Shown here piece after piece: positions 1-10,278 of a stretch of 64,000 nt of DNA (position 1 is the first letter of the stretch; every line of letters begins with the position of its first letter). A program made the position numbers and the translations under genes. The notes below the pieces were generated by a model. The model searched no databases. It was not told the DNA's origin and saw only the letters and a program-made list of their open reading frames with translations. Origin of the DNA: Septoria linicola (Eukaryota > Ascomycota > Dothideomycetes > Mycosphaerellales > Mycosphaerellaceae); the NCBI GenBank assembly GCA_024114885.1, contig CP099424.1, forward strand, positions 2,356,001-2,420,000. Reading direction: 5' to 3'.

Positions 1-1
1 C

Positions 2-556
2 GCAGAACTTCTTGAATTCATCCTGCAAGACTTCGAGGCGATACCACTGTTCGGCCTCAAGCAAGTGAGCAAATCTTTCTACAATACGATCACCAGCTCG
101 TTGCCGCTGCGGCACACTATGCTGCTCACCCCAAAATCCGCCGCCAACAGAGATGTACTTCGGGCTTTCCTGAATCACCAGAGAGTACAAGCAGCGTTAT
201 GGCCTTGCTACCTTCAGAGACTCAGACGTTCCATCCGCCTGCACCCTCGACAGCTGATTCTCAAGTGCGACTTGCACATGCTCGACTTCGTTGATCATCA
301 TCAAGATTGCGTCAACAACGGCACAGTGCAGACAACGGCGTCTTGGAGAGATGTTGTGCTTACTCGTAGTCGTAAGAGAGGGCTAGATTTGGTTGTTCAA
401 GAGCCTAAGTACTTTGAGCCACACAAATGCAGACACCCTCACAAGACAAGCACCTATAGATGTCAGATCGAGAAGAGGGAGGGCGTAGAAATCACGCTTG
501 GTCAGGCTATGGACAGAGCTACGCAGTTGATGCTAGGAAGTCCAGTCATGGAATAG
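2..556 (+). CDS. F-box-like protein, 5' partial
   Basis: The frame is open from base 2 and the start lies outside the window; about 184 residues remain. The first 30 residues (AELLEFILQDFEAIPLFGLK, then QVSKSFYNTI) have the pattern of the short F-box helices found in large families of Dothideomycete proteins: leucine-rich helix, acidic turn, then QVSKSF. The C-terminal part ends in a GVEITLGQAMDRA block, a common ending in this family. By family, such proteins are presumed substrate receptors of SCF ubiquitin ligases, but no substrate can be inferred. A second F-box-like locus follows on the same strand, which suggests a local tandem pair. No intron is needed. The F-box call rests on pattern only. 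Confidence 0.6.
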   Translation, partial: AELLEFILQDFEAIPLFGLKQVSKSFYNTITSSLPLRHTMLLTPKSAANRDVLRAFLNHQRVQAALWPCYLQRLRRSIRLHPRQLILKCDLHMLDFVDHHQDCVNNGTVQTTASWRDVVLTRSRKRGLDLVVQEPKYFEPHKCRHPHKTSTYRCQIEKREGVEITLGQAMDRATQLMLGSPVME

Positions 557-873
557 ATGAGGTTGAGGAAGCTCCCTCACGTACAGAAAGGCATAGACTA
601 CAATTGAGTGAGCGAGTCTTAGCGCGACGTGAAGTGAGCGAGAATTCACTTGTTCCATCGTTGCCTAAATTTTATCGTAGAACTCAACTGTCTCATCAAC
701 CTTGCAACCGTTTCTCACACTAACAAGCATGCACGACACAGAGTTGCGGCTGCCAAACTCCGACACTCGCACAACCCCAGAAGCATCGGGAACGCCTCTC
801 GAAAAGCTGACTGAGACTAACAATTCGACCACAACCCAAAAGGTAAACCGAAGTGCCGAATGAAAAAAAGCTT
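557..873. other. spacer between two F-box-like loci
   Basis: About 315 bases with no convincing reading frame. It must hold the terminator of the upstream gene and the promoter of the next one. No clear TATA box or other motif was seen. Confidence 0.4.
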
Positions 874-1481
874 ATGACTGACAGTGCTCCTCAGATGGCG
901 ACCGTCGCTACCGCTTCCGCGTCTTCGCGAGTCTTCGATGTCGCCGAGCTTACGGAGAACATTCTGTACTTCGTCGATCCGATCGATCTCTTCTGGTTAC
1001 AAGGCGTGGGTAAGAGCTTCAGGGATATCATTCGCGGCTTCAAGAGACTTCGGCAACGCATGTGTCTCGAGAAGCCAGACGTAGAAGACGACTCATGCTA
1101 TCTTGGCCATATCGACAGTCTCTTAACAGCCAGAGGCCTCAATAAAGCGACCTACCCTATCATCTTCGGGCCTAGATCTAGATCAAGTCTGGGCCATTGG
1201 ATTGAGCTTGATGTCGCTGCAGATTTCCAGTCAAGGCACAAATCCAGAACAAGCACTAAGGCGCCCGACATTGCCGCACACGACTCTCATGCAGGCACCT
1301 GGCAAAACATCATTATCCCCGCTTAGATAGTGAGTGGCTCCTCTCCATGATGCAGTGGGGCATCATGTCTTGGGTCAAGTCTGAAGGTAGCAACTACGTG
1401 ACGGCTGGGGAGATGGTTGATTTGTGTATGAAGGAAATGGTGGTCTGTTACGGTGAACAGAAGAAGTACTCGTTTTTTTGA
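874..1481 (+). pseudogene. F-box-like gene broken by one frameshift
   Basis: The first ATG of the frame is at 874. The reading frame gives an F-box-like N-terminus (VFDVAELTENILYFVDPIDL, then FWLQGVGKSFRDII at about residues 20-52) and runs to GTWQNIIIPA before TAG at 1324-1326. From 1326 a second frame (DSEWLLSMMQWGIMSWVKSE and on to TGA at 1479-1481) supplies the C-terminal half expected for the family. The two frames differ by one missing base near a CCCC run at 1317-1320, and no GT-AG intron joins them. So this is either a recent pseudogene or a homopolymer sequencing error. It sits in tandem behind the F-box-like gene at the window edge. Confidence 0.5.
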
Positions 1482-1761
1482 CGGCCTTGCAAAGTCTGAT
1501 TCAAGTTCGCACATTGGTCGACAGGAAGGGCCGAAGAACAAAGCAAGGATCAATGCAGCATCTACCACTAAATGGCCCAAGCTCAAGATTGGCAAGTGAA
1601 GCTCGACAACCTGCGATCAGCTTGATCCGGATAATTTCATCGACCCTTATCAGTTTCCAGCACGGCCACACCATTTCGCTCTGATAGAGGCATTTCCGAG
1701 TACACAGCAACTGCGCGAAACATCACATCTATCGCGACCACTCGATGAGAGCATTCTTGGC

Positions 1762-2778
1762 ATGAGCAACAACTCTGCAACAAACGCCGAAATGCCTCCG
1801 AGAAACCTCCTCATATGCTTCGATGCATTCGGCACACTTTTCAAGCCCAGATATCCTATAGCACAACAATATGGAGACGTTGCCAGATCATTTGGCTTGA
1901 GCGGATTCACAAATGACGACGTGGCTTCTTCCTTCAAAGCAGGTAGGCAGCACGTAGCGAAGATAGTGTTATTGAGCAAGTCTGATAGATTGTAGCATTC
2001 AAGAAAGAATCGAGAGCGAACCCAAACTATGGCAAAGCGAACGGGTTGAATGCTGAGAAGTGGTGGACGAATGTACATGCTACCCCAGTCGTGGTCTCCG
2101 AAGGCGTTGAGCTGACTTCTGCAGATCATAACAAACACTTTCACGCCCATCATCGCTCCCGATCAAGCCATCCCAAATGGCATGGTTCCCAAGCTACTCC
2201 ACCGATTCTGGTGCAACGAAGGCTACACACTCTTTGAAGACGTCCAACCTCTTGTCCGAAAGCTCCGCGAAGCACATAAGGCGGAAAAGTCGCGAGTAGT
2301 AATTGGCGTCATTACCAATTCCGACGATCGTGTGCCCGATATTCTGACTTCTTTCGACTTGAAAGTGAGTCCGCTAAGATACGGCGATCATCAGAAGTCG
2401 TCCAATTTCAGCAAAGGCGAGTACGATATTGATTTCTCCATCATGTCGTATGATGTCGGACATGAGAAGCCTGACAAGAGGATCTTTGAAGTTGCCGAAG
2501 AAGTCCTGAGTACTGCGTTCCAAAATGCAGGAGATGCAAGTCAGTGGCGGAAGGTTTATGTTGGCGATGAGTACGACAAAGATGTCGTAGGCGCTGTCAA
2601 TGCGGGCTGGAATGCCATACTCGTCGACCGAGAGACTGCTGGAAAGCGCGACAATCTCGTCTGGCTGGACGAGAAGCCAATTGGAAGTCTTTACGAGGTC
2701 TTTGAAAGTGCAAGAGCCGTGGGCTTCAGCAGTATGGAGAAGCTGGCGCAATGGCTGCCGTCGGGATCGAAACCTTGA
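1762..2778 (+). CDS. HAD-superfamily hydrolase (HDHD3-like)
   Basis: Three exons (1762-1942, 1996-2072, 2125-2778) give 303 residues. The introns of 53 and 52 bp have GT-AG ends, and the phases close exactly. All four HAD motifs are visible: nucleophile Asp21 in CFDAFGTLF, motif II in GVITNSDDR, motif III lysine in GHEKPDKRIF, and the motif IV acidic pair in VGDEYDKDVVGA. The cap lies between motifs I and II. The family uses a phospho-aspartate intermediate to hydrolyse small phosphate esters. The substrate is unknown, and the spacing best fits the eukaryotic HDHD3 group. There is no signal peptide, so it is probably cytosolic. The start is the first in-frame ATG before the nucleophile motif. 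Confidence 0.85.
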
Positions 2779-2812
2779 GGAGGTTGCAAACCTTGCGCTC
2801 ATGAGAAATCTC

Positions 2813-3964
2813 TCAGGTCTCAGGCAAGTGCCGCAGCGCCAGAATATCAGACAACTTCAGTCGATTCTTCTCGCCCCACCCGGCGACACCATCCTCGACA
2901 GGTGGTCGGACCTTCACATACCAAGACCATGTCCGCTTGTCGAGCTCAGCTGGAGTCAGCTCCGGCGCCCAAGAATCGTACAGCAGATCCAAAGCTCGCA
3001 AGAGCTTGCCCAGATTCTGCTCTTTCAGTGCTACTCTTGCAGCAGCAGAAGGCTTCTTCGCGGCAGGGTCATCCTTGTTCGCAGGAGAGTCGAACGACTT
3101 GAGTAGATATGCTCGAGCGGACTGCGGAGTATAGATAGGTAGTCCGCTATGGTTGCCGGCTTGTGTCGCTGCGGGCTGTTTGCCACTTCCAGATTTCTTT
3201 AATGCTTCGAGATCCAATGCCCAGAGAGGCGGCTGCTCTTCTAAATCAGTCTTGTTGTCTGCCGTTTCTCCGTCCTCTGTCTTAATAACTGTCTCTTCAG
3301 TCTTCACCTTGTCCACCGCTGCTTCCTCAGGTTTCCACTCGTAGCCCCATCTCCGCAGCACTTTGATCTCCTTCCCGGCTACAGTGACGAACGGCTGCCC
3401 TTCGCCAAAGCCTTCCTCTTCAGCACTCTTACCACTTTCGATGCCCAAATACACAGCTCTAGATCTACTTGTCACACTCACGTAGGCTTGTGCCAAGCTC
3501 AATCTGCTAGATAAGGGCTGCTCAGGCATCGTATGCTTCAGCAAAATGACCAGGAAAGCCAGGACAAGAGGTGCTCGGTTCGTGTGCAGCTCAACACCTT
3601 CCAGCTCGTCCGCTGATAGAGTGCTAGACGGCAGCTTCAAGGAGTCCTCCAGATCTGCCGGCGCTACAGGCTCATTTGAAAAGAGGCTTTCGTTCTTCGC
3701 CTTCTTCTTCGGAGGCGTGGATGTTAGGTCTTCGCCTGCTGCTCGCTTTTTGGAAACACGCTTCGCAGCAGCAATAATCTGCTTGATGACTTTCTCGTCT
3801 TCGAAGATGGACTTCAGTTCAGCTGGTTTTGTCTTGGCGAGCTTGTCTGCTGAATCGAGGTTGGCTGCTTGGAGGTCCTTGACTTTGCCCATTGCCATCG
3901 CTAGTGGGACTTTGGCATCTTGGGATAAGAAGCGCAAGAGCGCTTGGAGGTCGCTGGCACTCAT
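2813..3964 (-). CDS. conserved-looking nuclear-type protein of unknown function
   Basis: An uninterrupted frame of 383 residues. The first ATG is at 3964 (MSASDLQALLRFLSQ); the frame extends further upstream but contains no ATG there. The N-terminal 90 residues form short helices resembling a helix-hairpin-helix region (KVKDLQAANLDSADKLAKTK). A basic stretch with a KRAAGEDLTSTPPKKKAK pattern follows and looks like a bipartite nuclear signal. The middle carries an acidic low-complexity stretch rich in E, K and T. The C-terminal 110 residues are ordered (YTPQSARAYLLKSFDSP; LYDSWAPELTPAELDKRTW). I do not recognise the family. It converges tail to tail with the HAD gene, with a gap of 34 bp. Confidence 0.65.
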   Translation of the reverse strand: MSASDLQALLRFLSQDAKVPLAMAMGKVKDLQAANLDSADKLAKTKPAELKSIFEDEKVIKQIIAAAKRVSKKRAAGEDLTSTPPKKKAKNESLFSNEPVAPADLEDSLKLPSSTLSADELEGVELHTNRAPLVLAFLVILLKHTMPEQPLSSRLSLAQAYVSVTSRSRAVYLGIESGKSAEEEGFGEGQPFVTVAGKEIKVLRRWGYEWKPEEAAVDKVKTEETVIKTEDGETADNKTDLEEQPPLWALDLEALKKSGSGKQPAATQAGNHSGLPIYTPQSARAYLLKSFDSPANKDDPAAKKPSAAARVALKEQNLGKLLRALDLLYDSWAPELTPAELDKRTWSWYVKVRPPVEDGVAGWGEKNRLKLSDILALRHLPET

Positions 3965-4494
3965 ATCAGATATGTGGATGTCGAGGTCACGAGCGATGCA
4001 CGAGAAGTCGCGTAGACGTGGTGATGGTTGTGGGCCATCAACTTTTGATTCAGCTGAGAGAAGTATTGATTGAGGAGTATTCACCAACTCAACCGCTTCT
4101 TTCCCTCATCATCGTTGACACTGATACACGGTCTTGATAGCACAGTCGATCGCCGTTCGGAAATGGACTCATCACTGATTTATCTCTAGAACAGAGTGCC
4201 TTCTCTCGCGAGCGGCAGCGGCAGCGCGTCCTGGCAGCTTTCCAGCGCTGGTTCTTGGCAGAGTTCACACGAAGCATGCTTCGCCAATACTGATGGCCAT
4301 ATGACCCAAGATAATTACGGAAGCGCGAGAAGTGTGAAGGAGCAGTAATCGACAGATCTGTAGAATATCCGAAAGCAAAAGCTTGCCACTCCTCGCTTGT
4401 CCGAATAACAATACTAAGCTAGGCATGATCCAGCATACCTAATCTTCCTCCCTTCCTCACAAATCTCCGCCAGCACCATGATCGTCTCACTACT
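3965..4494. other. spacer between two minus-strand genes
   Basis: Holds the promoter of the 3964 gene and the 3' region of the secreted-protein gene. The frame of the 3964 gene stays open to 4087 without an ATG. No other feature was seen. The part near 4440-4500 is strongly C-rich on the plus strand and belongs to the composition switch described in the findings. Confidence 0.4.
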
Positions 4495-5150
4495 TCACCT
4501 CAGGATGTCCGGACAAGTAAATCCCCCTCCAACCATTGGATACATCTCAGCCAGAGCCTACAACATCTACTGGTCAGCTCAGTCCCCTCATTCCCTTTCC
4601 TAGCCATCAATGCTCACAAGCAGGAACTTGATTCACTTACCTTGTTCACCTTCTCTCCCTGCCCCAAACTAACCTCAAATTCCAACACCGTACTTGCGCC
4701 TCCATCCGCACTGTCACATCGATAATTGCACACTGGCCGTCCGCCTTTTGGTCCAACGGTGTTCAATCTAAAACATGTATCAGCCAACATTTGCAAATCC
4801 TCCTTGCTGCTGTGCTCCACGTCTTTCCTACGTCCTTCTTTCAGGACATTAACCAGCGGTAGGGAGGGGCAGGACTGCTGTACTAACCCACAGAGCGGCT
4901 GCGGAGCTGAACCCAGCGCAGAAGCTAGATGGTTCTTGATTGTGCCGCAGCCTGCGCCATTGTTGTACCAGACGCCGATGGAGACGGAGTAGAGGGCCCA
5001 GAAGTACTCTGGGGCAGAGTGGCCTGTGCAAGTTGCCGTGTTTGGGGCCTGAAGGGAGGGTGCGTTTGTGGTTGAGTGGATTGGGGAGGACAGGGTTAGA
5101 GTGATGAAGAGGAGGGAGAGCAGGAGGGAGTGGCTGAGGGATTCGAACAT
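4495..5150 (-). CDS. small cysteine-rich secreted protein
   Basis: Start ATG at 5150 (MFESLSHSLLLSLLFITLTL) gives a typical signal peptide of about 20 residues. A consensus GTAAGT donor at 4640 and a TAG acceptor at 4558 join exon 5150-4641 to exon 4557-4495. This replaces a read-through tail with a TCPDILR ending and gives 190 residues. The mature protein has about eight cysteines (CTGH, GCG, LCG, SCP, TCF, VCNYRC, TCP), suggesting a disulfide-stabilised extracellular fold. I do not recognise the family. Size, secretion and cysteines fit an effector candidate, but that is inference. Without splicing the product would be 178 residues. Confidence 0.6.
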
Positions 5151-5622
5151 GTTGATTGGAGTGGACTTGGTGGTTCTTGTGATTGTAGTGGGAATGATGC
5201 GAAGTTGTGCTGTTTCTGTTCTGTTTCGTGCTGGAGCTACTTCGATGGAGATATACTGACTCTTCCCCTCTTTGTGCAGTCTACATTCCGGCTTGATTAA
5301 GGCAGTTTCGAGAGCTGTCCGCATGCGTCAGCGCACTCAGCCTTTCAGGCAATAGTACATGTCTACACGTGGGAAGTGCAGTGCCATGTTGATAGTCTTG
5401 CAGATCAATAATTTCTGTTTGCTTCGTCTGCGTGATGGACAGAAAAGGCAGCCGGGCATGGCCTCTCTGTCTCTACTGGCTCATTACCTTGTGGAACGTG
5501 GTATGAATCGCTGCACCATTTGTCATTGTGGCGAGTACATAAGTGGGAGTGTTAGACTATGCACCGAGAGCGGCCGGACGCAAGTCATTATACTCGGCTT
5601 CTTTCGATCGTCTGTTTGCTGC
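5151..5622. other. intergenic, promoter of the secreted-protein gene
   Basis: About 470 bases between the secreted-protein start and the 3' end of the epoxide hydrolase gene. No supported gene or RNA was seen. The first 110 bases are G-rich on the plus strand. Confidence 0.4.
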
Positions 5623-6700
5623 TCATGGCACAGAGCTCTCGGCCGAGAAGTCATTTGCCCTGAGCCACTCCAAGAGGGCATCAGCGACTTCATCAGGCTT
5701 TTCGTAAGGACACCAATGACCGCTGTGCAATTCTCGCACTGTGAGCTGATCATCAGTGAACAATCCTGCTTGCTTGCCAACATTGATGAAATCTGGCCGG
5801 CAGACAGCATCTTCATCACATGCGATGAAGAGGTACGGAGTGGTGACTTTGGCGTTGAGGGTCTTCTCCGTCTCCAGATGGTAGTCCTCCTTCAAAGCGC
5901 GATACCACGCACACTGGCTTGTCGAGCCATTCGCCTTTTTCTCGGCGATCCAGCTGTCATGTAACTTCTTGTCCTTTGCATATGGCTTAAGTGGCACATC
6001 TGTTCGATTGGCGCTGATGAATTTCCTGGCCTCGCCATGCTCGCAGAAGATCTTCTTCATCCATTTATCCTCGTCGCCGTGGATGGCATGCCAGACACTT
6101 TCGAGCTTGTCGTCCATGACCTCACCAACTTTGGGATCAGCAAATAGTTCCCAATACGCATATACCGGATAGCCGACTGTCTTTGTTGTGAAGTCGTTGA
6201 ACGCATCGAGATCGAATGGCTCGCCACGCGGGGCCATCCAAGCGACGTTCAAAGTCGCCACGCCCGCATTGCGGTCTCCGTTCAACATGTAGAAGCGCTG
6301 GGCGAAGTATGATCCCCAGTCGTGTCCTGGCCGATGGTCAGTCATCAAGTGTCTAGTACTTTGCAGTAGAGGTAGTCATACCAACTGGAATGATCTTCTG
6401 AGAAATGTTCTCAGCTTTTAGGATCTCCTGCACGTCCTGCACCATGCCTTTAATCTCGAACGCAGCCGGATCGGTAGGCTGGGAAGTACCGCCAGCACCG
6501 AGAAGATCTGGCACTATCAGGCGATTCTTAGTCTTGAGCAGTTGTGGAATCACATATTGCCAAAGGTCTGCGCTATCCGGCCAGCCGTGGCAGAGCAGTA
6601 TGGCTGGCTTGGAGCTGTCTGCATCGGATGCAGATGAGACATAGTAGCGATAGTGGAAGCCTCGAGAAGTATCGAGCTCTTTCTTCTGGAGTAAATCCAT
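5623..6700 (-). CDS. epoxide hydrolase (alpha/beta hydrolase fold)
   Basis: Two exons (6700-6382 and 6326-5623) with a 55-bp GTATGA...CCAG intron give 340 residues. HGWP at residues 38-41 is the oxyanion-hole motif of epoxide hydrolases. Nucleophile Asp109 sits in the GHDWGS elbow formed across the splice junction, which confirms the intron. A likely acid lies in the DEDAV loop near 278, and the catalytic His in SGHWCPYEKP near 312. The cap region between them is of normal length. The family opens epoxides to vicinal diols through an ester intermediate. There is no signal peptide, so it is probably cytosolic. The substrate is unknown; detoxification or lipid-epoxide turnover are the usual roles. 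Confidence 0.9.
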
Positions 6701-8189
6701 AATTCGAGAATGCTGGGGCTTGTACCAATGTGTTCAGTGGGTTATGGCTCGATGTGAACAGTTGCTGATGCTGGAAGTATAGACGATATTGAGAGATGAG
6801 GCAATGATTTTGTGAAGTCTTCTACTTTGACTGCCCTAGCATCGTTCGCTTAGCACTGCTATTCTGCGACTTGCACCGCTGTCGTCTGATCATCCGCCAT
6901 GAGCCTGGCACCCCGGAACTGTACGGGAATGGTAGCATGCCGAAGGACAAAGTGGGGTCAGTGAGCTCACCGCAAGTTGACTATGGAGCTTTGCTCTGAA
7001 CTTCACCTCGTCTTCGAGTCAGCATCGATCACTAACGCTGACACATCCAGAGCCTGGTCTTCATCAAGAAACACGTACTGTGCGCTTCTAGCTAGAATTG
7101 AGTGAGACGGACCGGCGAGGCCAAGGCCAAGGCCGGAACACCATGTCTCGATTCTGGCGTTGGAGAACCTTCATAGCTATGCCGCAGTACTACTGCCATA
7201 CTTGCATTCGTTGATAGCATACGGCTCCACGTGCTATGTCGACACCCTCTCCAGTCGCGCAGCTCAATCTTCTGAGGATACCGGGAGGTGGTTCCCTCTC
7301 TGGGTTTCGCGGTTGATACGACGAACGCGGTGACTCTGACTGTCAGTACCGCCACGGTCGCTACTCAGCACTCTCGCAGGAATAGGTGAGGTACGTTGCA
7401 TGACAACGTCTGAGACTCGATGGCTCGCCAACATGATGTCTGTGATGTCTCTGGCACGAACGGCAGAAGGCACGGGCGCCGTTTCTGCCCGACGTCACGC
7501 TTTGAATTCTCTTTGCGATATGCCGGTCTGTCACTTTTCTGCCATTTCTTGCTTTTCTCAGCAGATCGTTAGACAGACGTAACGAAACGGTGGACAGCGT
7601 GCCATGAGTCGGCTCCTGAAGCATGCATTCGAAGCTGCTGTGTGATGCACGCTAGAGCTTTCTCCGCGTGTTGTGATTCGAGCTTGCAGCTGCAGGAACG
7701 CGTGGGCTTGGCGGAAGCTCTTTCCGCGAACATCGCTGAAAGCTTGATCACTTGTGCCTCGACACACACGACAAGCCGATTTGACGCGCGACGACAGCAA
7801 CACAATCCGGCGAAACCTTTTGAACTCTGGTAGGTTGGTTCCCTCTTCCTGTGCGGCACGTTTGGTAGCGACCACACGTGTTGGAACCAATTGATCACGT
7901 CAATTGGTCTTCCTGTTCCAATATTTGCAGTATTCACCACAGCACGACGCGGCAACAGCAGCAGCAGCAGAATTACAGAGTTTCCTTGCACCTAGCATCT
8001 TCCTTTTTCCTGTACGACCCCTGCGGCGTACAGTACTTGTCACAAGACAGAGCTTACGCAGGCAGAGCGGCACAGCTACCGCGGGTGCACGAGTAGCAGG
8101 GCTAAGAGAGGTGGTGTATCACCGCATTGGAGCGAGGTTGGGCAGCTGAGTGCTGGGCCTTGGCTGTCTTCGCCGATCAGGGAGCATCA
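6701..8189. other. long gene-free stretch with a CAG repeat
   Basis: About 1.5 kb with only short overlapping frames on both strands and no recognisable protein. The right part is probably promoter and 5' leader of the gene at 8190. It contains (CAG)5 at about 7956-7970. No tRNA or transposon sign was seen. Confidence 0.4.
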
Positions 8190-9089
8190 ATGGCGTCGTT
8201 TTCTTCTGCCCCCGTCTCGCACTTCACTGCTGTCCGCGACAGGAAGAGAAAGCGCGACCACGGTCTTTCCATCCAACCAGAGTATTCTTCACTTGCCCAG
8301 GGCACAATCAGTCCAGCCCGGCCTGACTCGCCGCCACCATCGCCACGACCTGAATTGGCACCGCGCAAGAAGCAGAGCCGGCCGCAGCTGTCATTGTCAC
8401 GGCCACCAACGGCTGGCGGAGGCCCGTTGTCATCGCACCCAACCAACGAAGATCATATCCCGGGTGCCTGGCCACCCACGCCCGACGCTGATATGGACCA
8501 CGAGCCCATGGATGTCTCTGTCGACACCTCCACCAATACCAACAATATCAACCACACCACCAGAGACAGAGCCGACAGCTATATCACCTCACCAACTTCG
8601 CCGACTGCACCTCCAATGTACCCCACAAACGGCCAGCATCGCACAGGCACCGTGCGCCGCCTGTTCAGCCTGAGCAGCTTGCGTCAGTCCTTCAGCAGCT
8701 CGCGCACGTCCCTCAGCCAGAGGCCCGACACTTCTCATGGCAGCTATCAAGCACCATACCACTCGTACACAGTCTCTCGCGCCGAGTCGCCGAGCATCAT
8801 GTCGACCACAGCCTCTACTGCTCCAATCGCGTCAATGCGCCTGTCCAACGACCAGCGTCCTTCGACGGGCCTGCGCAAGAAGAGGTCGAGCAGCTGGTTC
8901 AAGCGCAAAAGCACCTTCTTCGGCGTGAACGACGACGGCACGCTTGACGTGCTCGACGAGGACGGACCGGAACACAAGAGATTCAAGGACAATCAGCTTC
9001 CCACTCTGCCAGAAATTGGCTCGCTTAGTGGTGGAAGTCTTGACGGAGGAAGCATCGGCTGGGACGATCAGCTGTTCAAAAGGCAGTAG
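8190..9089 (+). CDS. disordered Ser/Pro-rich protein, unknown function
   Basis: A single exon of 300 residues from ATG 8190 (MASFSSAPVSHFTAV). It opens with a basic cluster (RDRKRKRD) that could be a nuclear signal. A long low-complexity part rich in S, P, T and R follows (PPPSPRPELAPRKK; SLSSLRQSFSSSRTSLSQ). The C-terminal 60 residues look conserved and mixed-charge (KRSSSWFKRKSTFFGVNDDG; LPTLPEIGSLSGGSLDGG). There are no catalytic motifs, membrane segments or signal peptide. Several RxxS patterns could be kinase targets, but this is weak inference. Family not recognised. Confidence 0.6.
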   Translation: MASFSSAPVSHFTAVRDRKRKRDHGLSIQPEYSSLAQGTISPARPDSPPPSPRPELAPRKKQSRPQLSLSRPPTAGGGPLSSHPTNEDHIPGAWPPTPDADMDHEPMDVSVDTSTNTNNINHTTRDRADSYITSPTSPTAPPMYPTNGQHRTGTVRRLFSLSSLRQSFSSSRTSLSQRPDTSHGSYQAPYHSYTVSRAESPSIMSTTASTAPIASMRLSNDQRPSTGLRKKRSSSWFKRKSTFFGVNDDGTLDVLDEDGPEHKRFKDNQLPTLPEIGSLSGGSLDGGSIGWDDQLFKRQ

Positions 9090-9408
9090 CAATAGCAGCC
9101 AAGACCAAGGAAACGGACCAGCCCAGGATGCCTGATGTACTATGAGGGGACACGGAGTTTCTTGCTTTCAGAGTGATACCAATTGAGCGCGCGCGCGACG
9201 GCGAAGGACAGGAGCCGAGTAGCACATTCCACGACCGCTGAGGAAGCGGTTGTCGTCTGTACCATCAGACAGACACATTGTACAGTTGTGAGATACCCAC
9301 GAGGATGTGCATACTATTCGAACGAAATACGAAATTCTTTTGATTCGTACTCTTTACTCTCCAAACTCACTTTCCCATTTCCCAGCCCGGAGCAGCAAAG
9401 CGCTCTTC
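9090..9408. other. convergent 3' spacer
   Basis: About 320 bases between two convergent genes. It includes a short GCGCGCGCG tract at about 9187-9195. No gene was seen. Confidence 0.4.
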
Positions 9409-10035
9409 TCACAAACCATACGTCCCTCTAACCAACCTCACAGCCTCCAACAACACCTCTCGATCTTCCTGAAACGTCACCTTCCCAACCGCCTCCTCAA
9501 ATCCAAACACCTCCGCACAAAACCCCTCCTCACCTCTTCCCTTCTCCACACTCTCATCAATCCGCCCCACAAACTGCCAAATCAACTTCACTCCCTCAGC
9601 ATCAGGCAACTGCCGCGTTGTAAGCATAAAAGTCTCCTCCACACGTCTCCACAATCTCGCCTCATCCTTCTCCTCTTCTCCACCATTCTCCTCCTTCCTA
9701 TCGAATCCAGGATCCGTAGCGCGACTCAACAGATCGATTGGGAGAAGCTTCGCAGTGTAGCCTGTTTCTTCGTAAGCTTCGCGAATAGCGCAAGAGTGGC
9801 GGGATTCGTGGATGTTGCGGCGACCTTTGGGGAGGAGGTATTCGTCTTCTTGATCTGTTGTCTTGTTGGAATTGGACTGGGATGTGAGGCGGCGGATGAG
9901 ACAGATTTGGGAGGTCGAGAGGTGGAAGAGAATTCGGCCACAGCTTTCGACGAATCGAGAGGAGGGGTGTTGCGTTGTTGGACATTTGGAGGGTTTGCCG
10001 TCTGTTGCCGTCGTTGTCGTTCTTGGTGCTGCCAT
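9409..10035 (-). CDS. Nudix hydrolase
   Basis: A single exon of 208 residues from ATG 10035. A full Nudix box GX5EX7REUXEEXGU is present: GRRNIHESRHSCAIREAYEE followed by TGY, at about residues 71-93. The two Glu of the REAYEE helix supply metal ligands. The family hydrolyses nucleoside diphosphates linked to another group, such as diadenosine or diphosphoinositol polyphosphates. The sequence around LIRRLTSQ and YLLPKGRRN resembles the Aps1/diphosphoinositol-phosphatase type, but substrate assignment is inference. A charged insert follows the box (EENGGEEEKDEARLWRR). There is no signal peptide. The last third of the coding strand is markedly G-rich. Confidence 0.85.
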   Translation of the reverse strand: MAAPRTTTTATDGKPSKCPTTQHPSSRFVESCGRILFHLSTSQICLIRRLTSQSNSNKTTDQEDEYLLPKGRRNIHESRHSCAIREAYEETGYTAKLLPIDLLSRATDPGFDRKEENGGEEEKDEARLWRRVEETFMLTTRQLPDAEGVKLIWQFVGRIDESVEKGRGEEGFCAEVFGFEEAVGKVTFQEDREVLLEAVRLVRGTYGL

Positions 10036-10278
10036 GCTGGAGGTGTACTGCTGCTGTCAGATGTAATAAGTTGGCAGGGAGAAATCTAAGGGTAGTCGCG
10101 TGGAAATGAGAACTGCAGCTGTAGGTGAAGCTTGAAGTGAAGCTTGCGAGTCCTTGGCGTCCAGCTCTCTCGCTTGCATACACGGACAGAGTCCCGCGCG
10201 CCAATATGCTACGAGGCGTCTAGTTCATTTGGAAACTTGATCACCTGAGACGACCCGTAGTTCTGTGCCATCCTTTCT

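Noticed and set aside
6701..8189. Possible transposon or repeat remnant in the longest left-hand gap
   Set aside because: No terminal repeats, transposase-like frame or target duplication could be seen.
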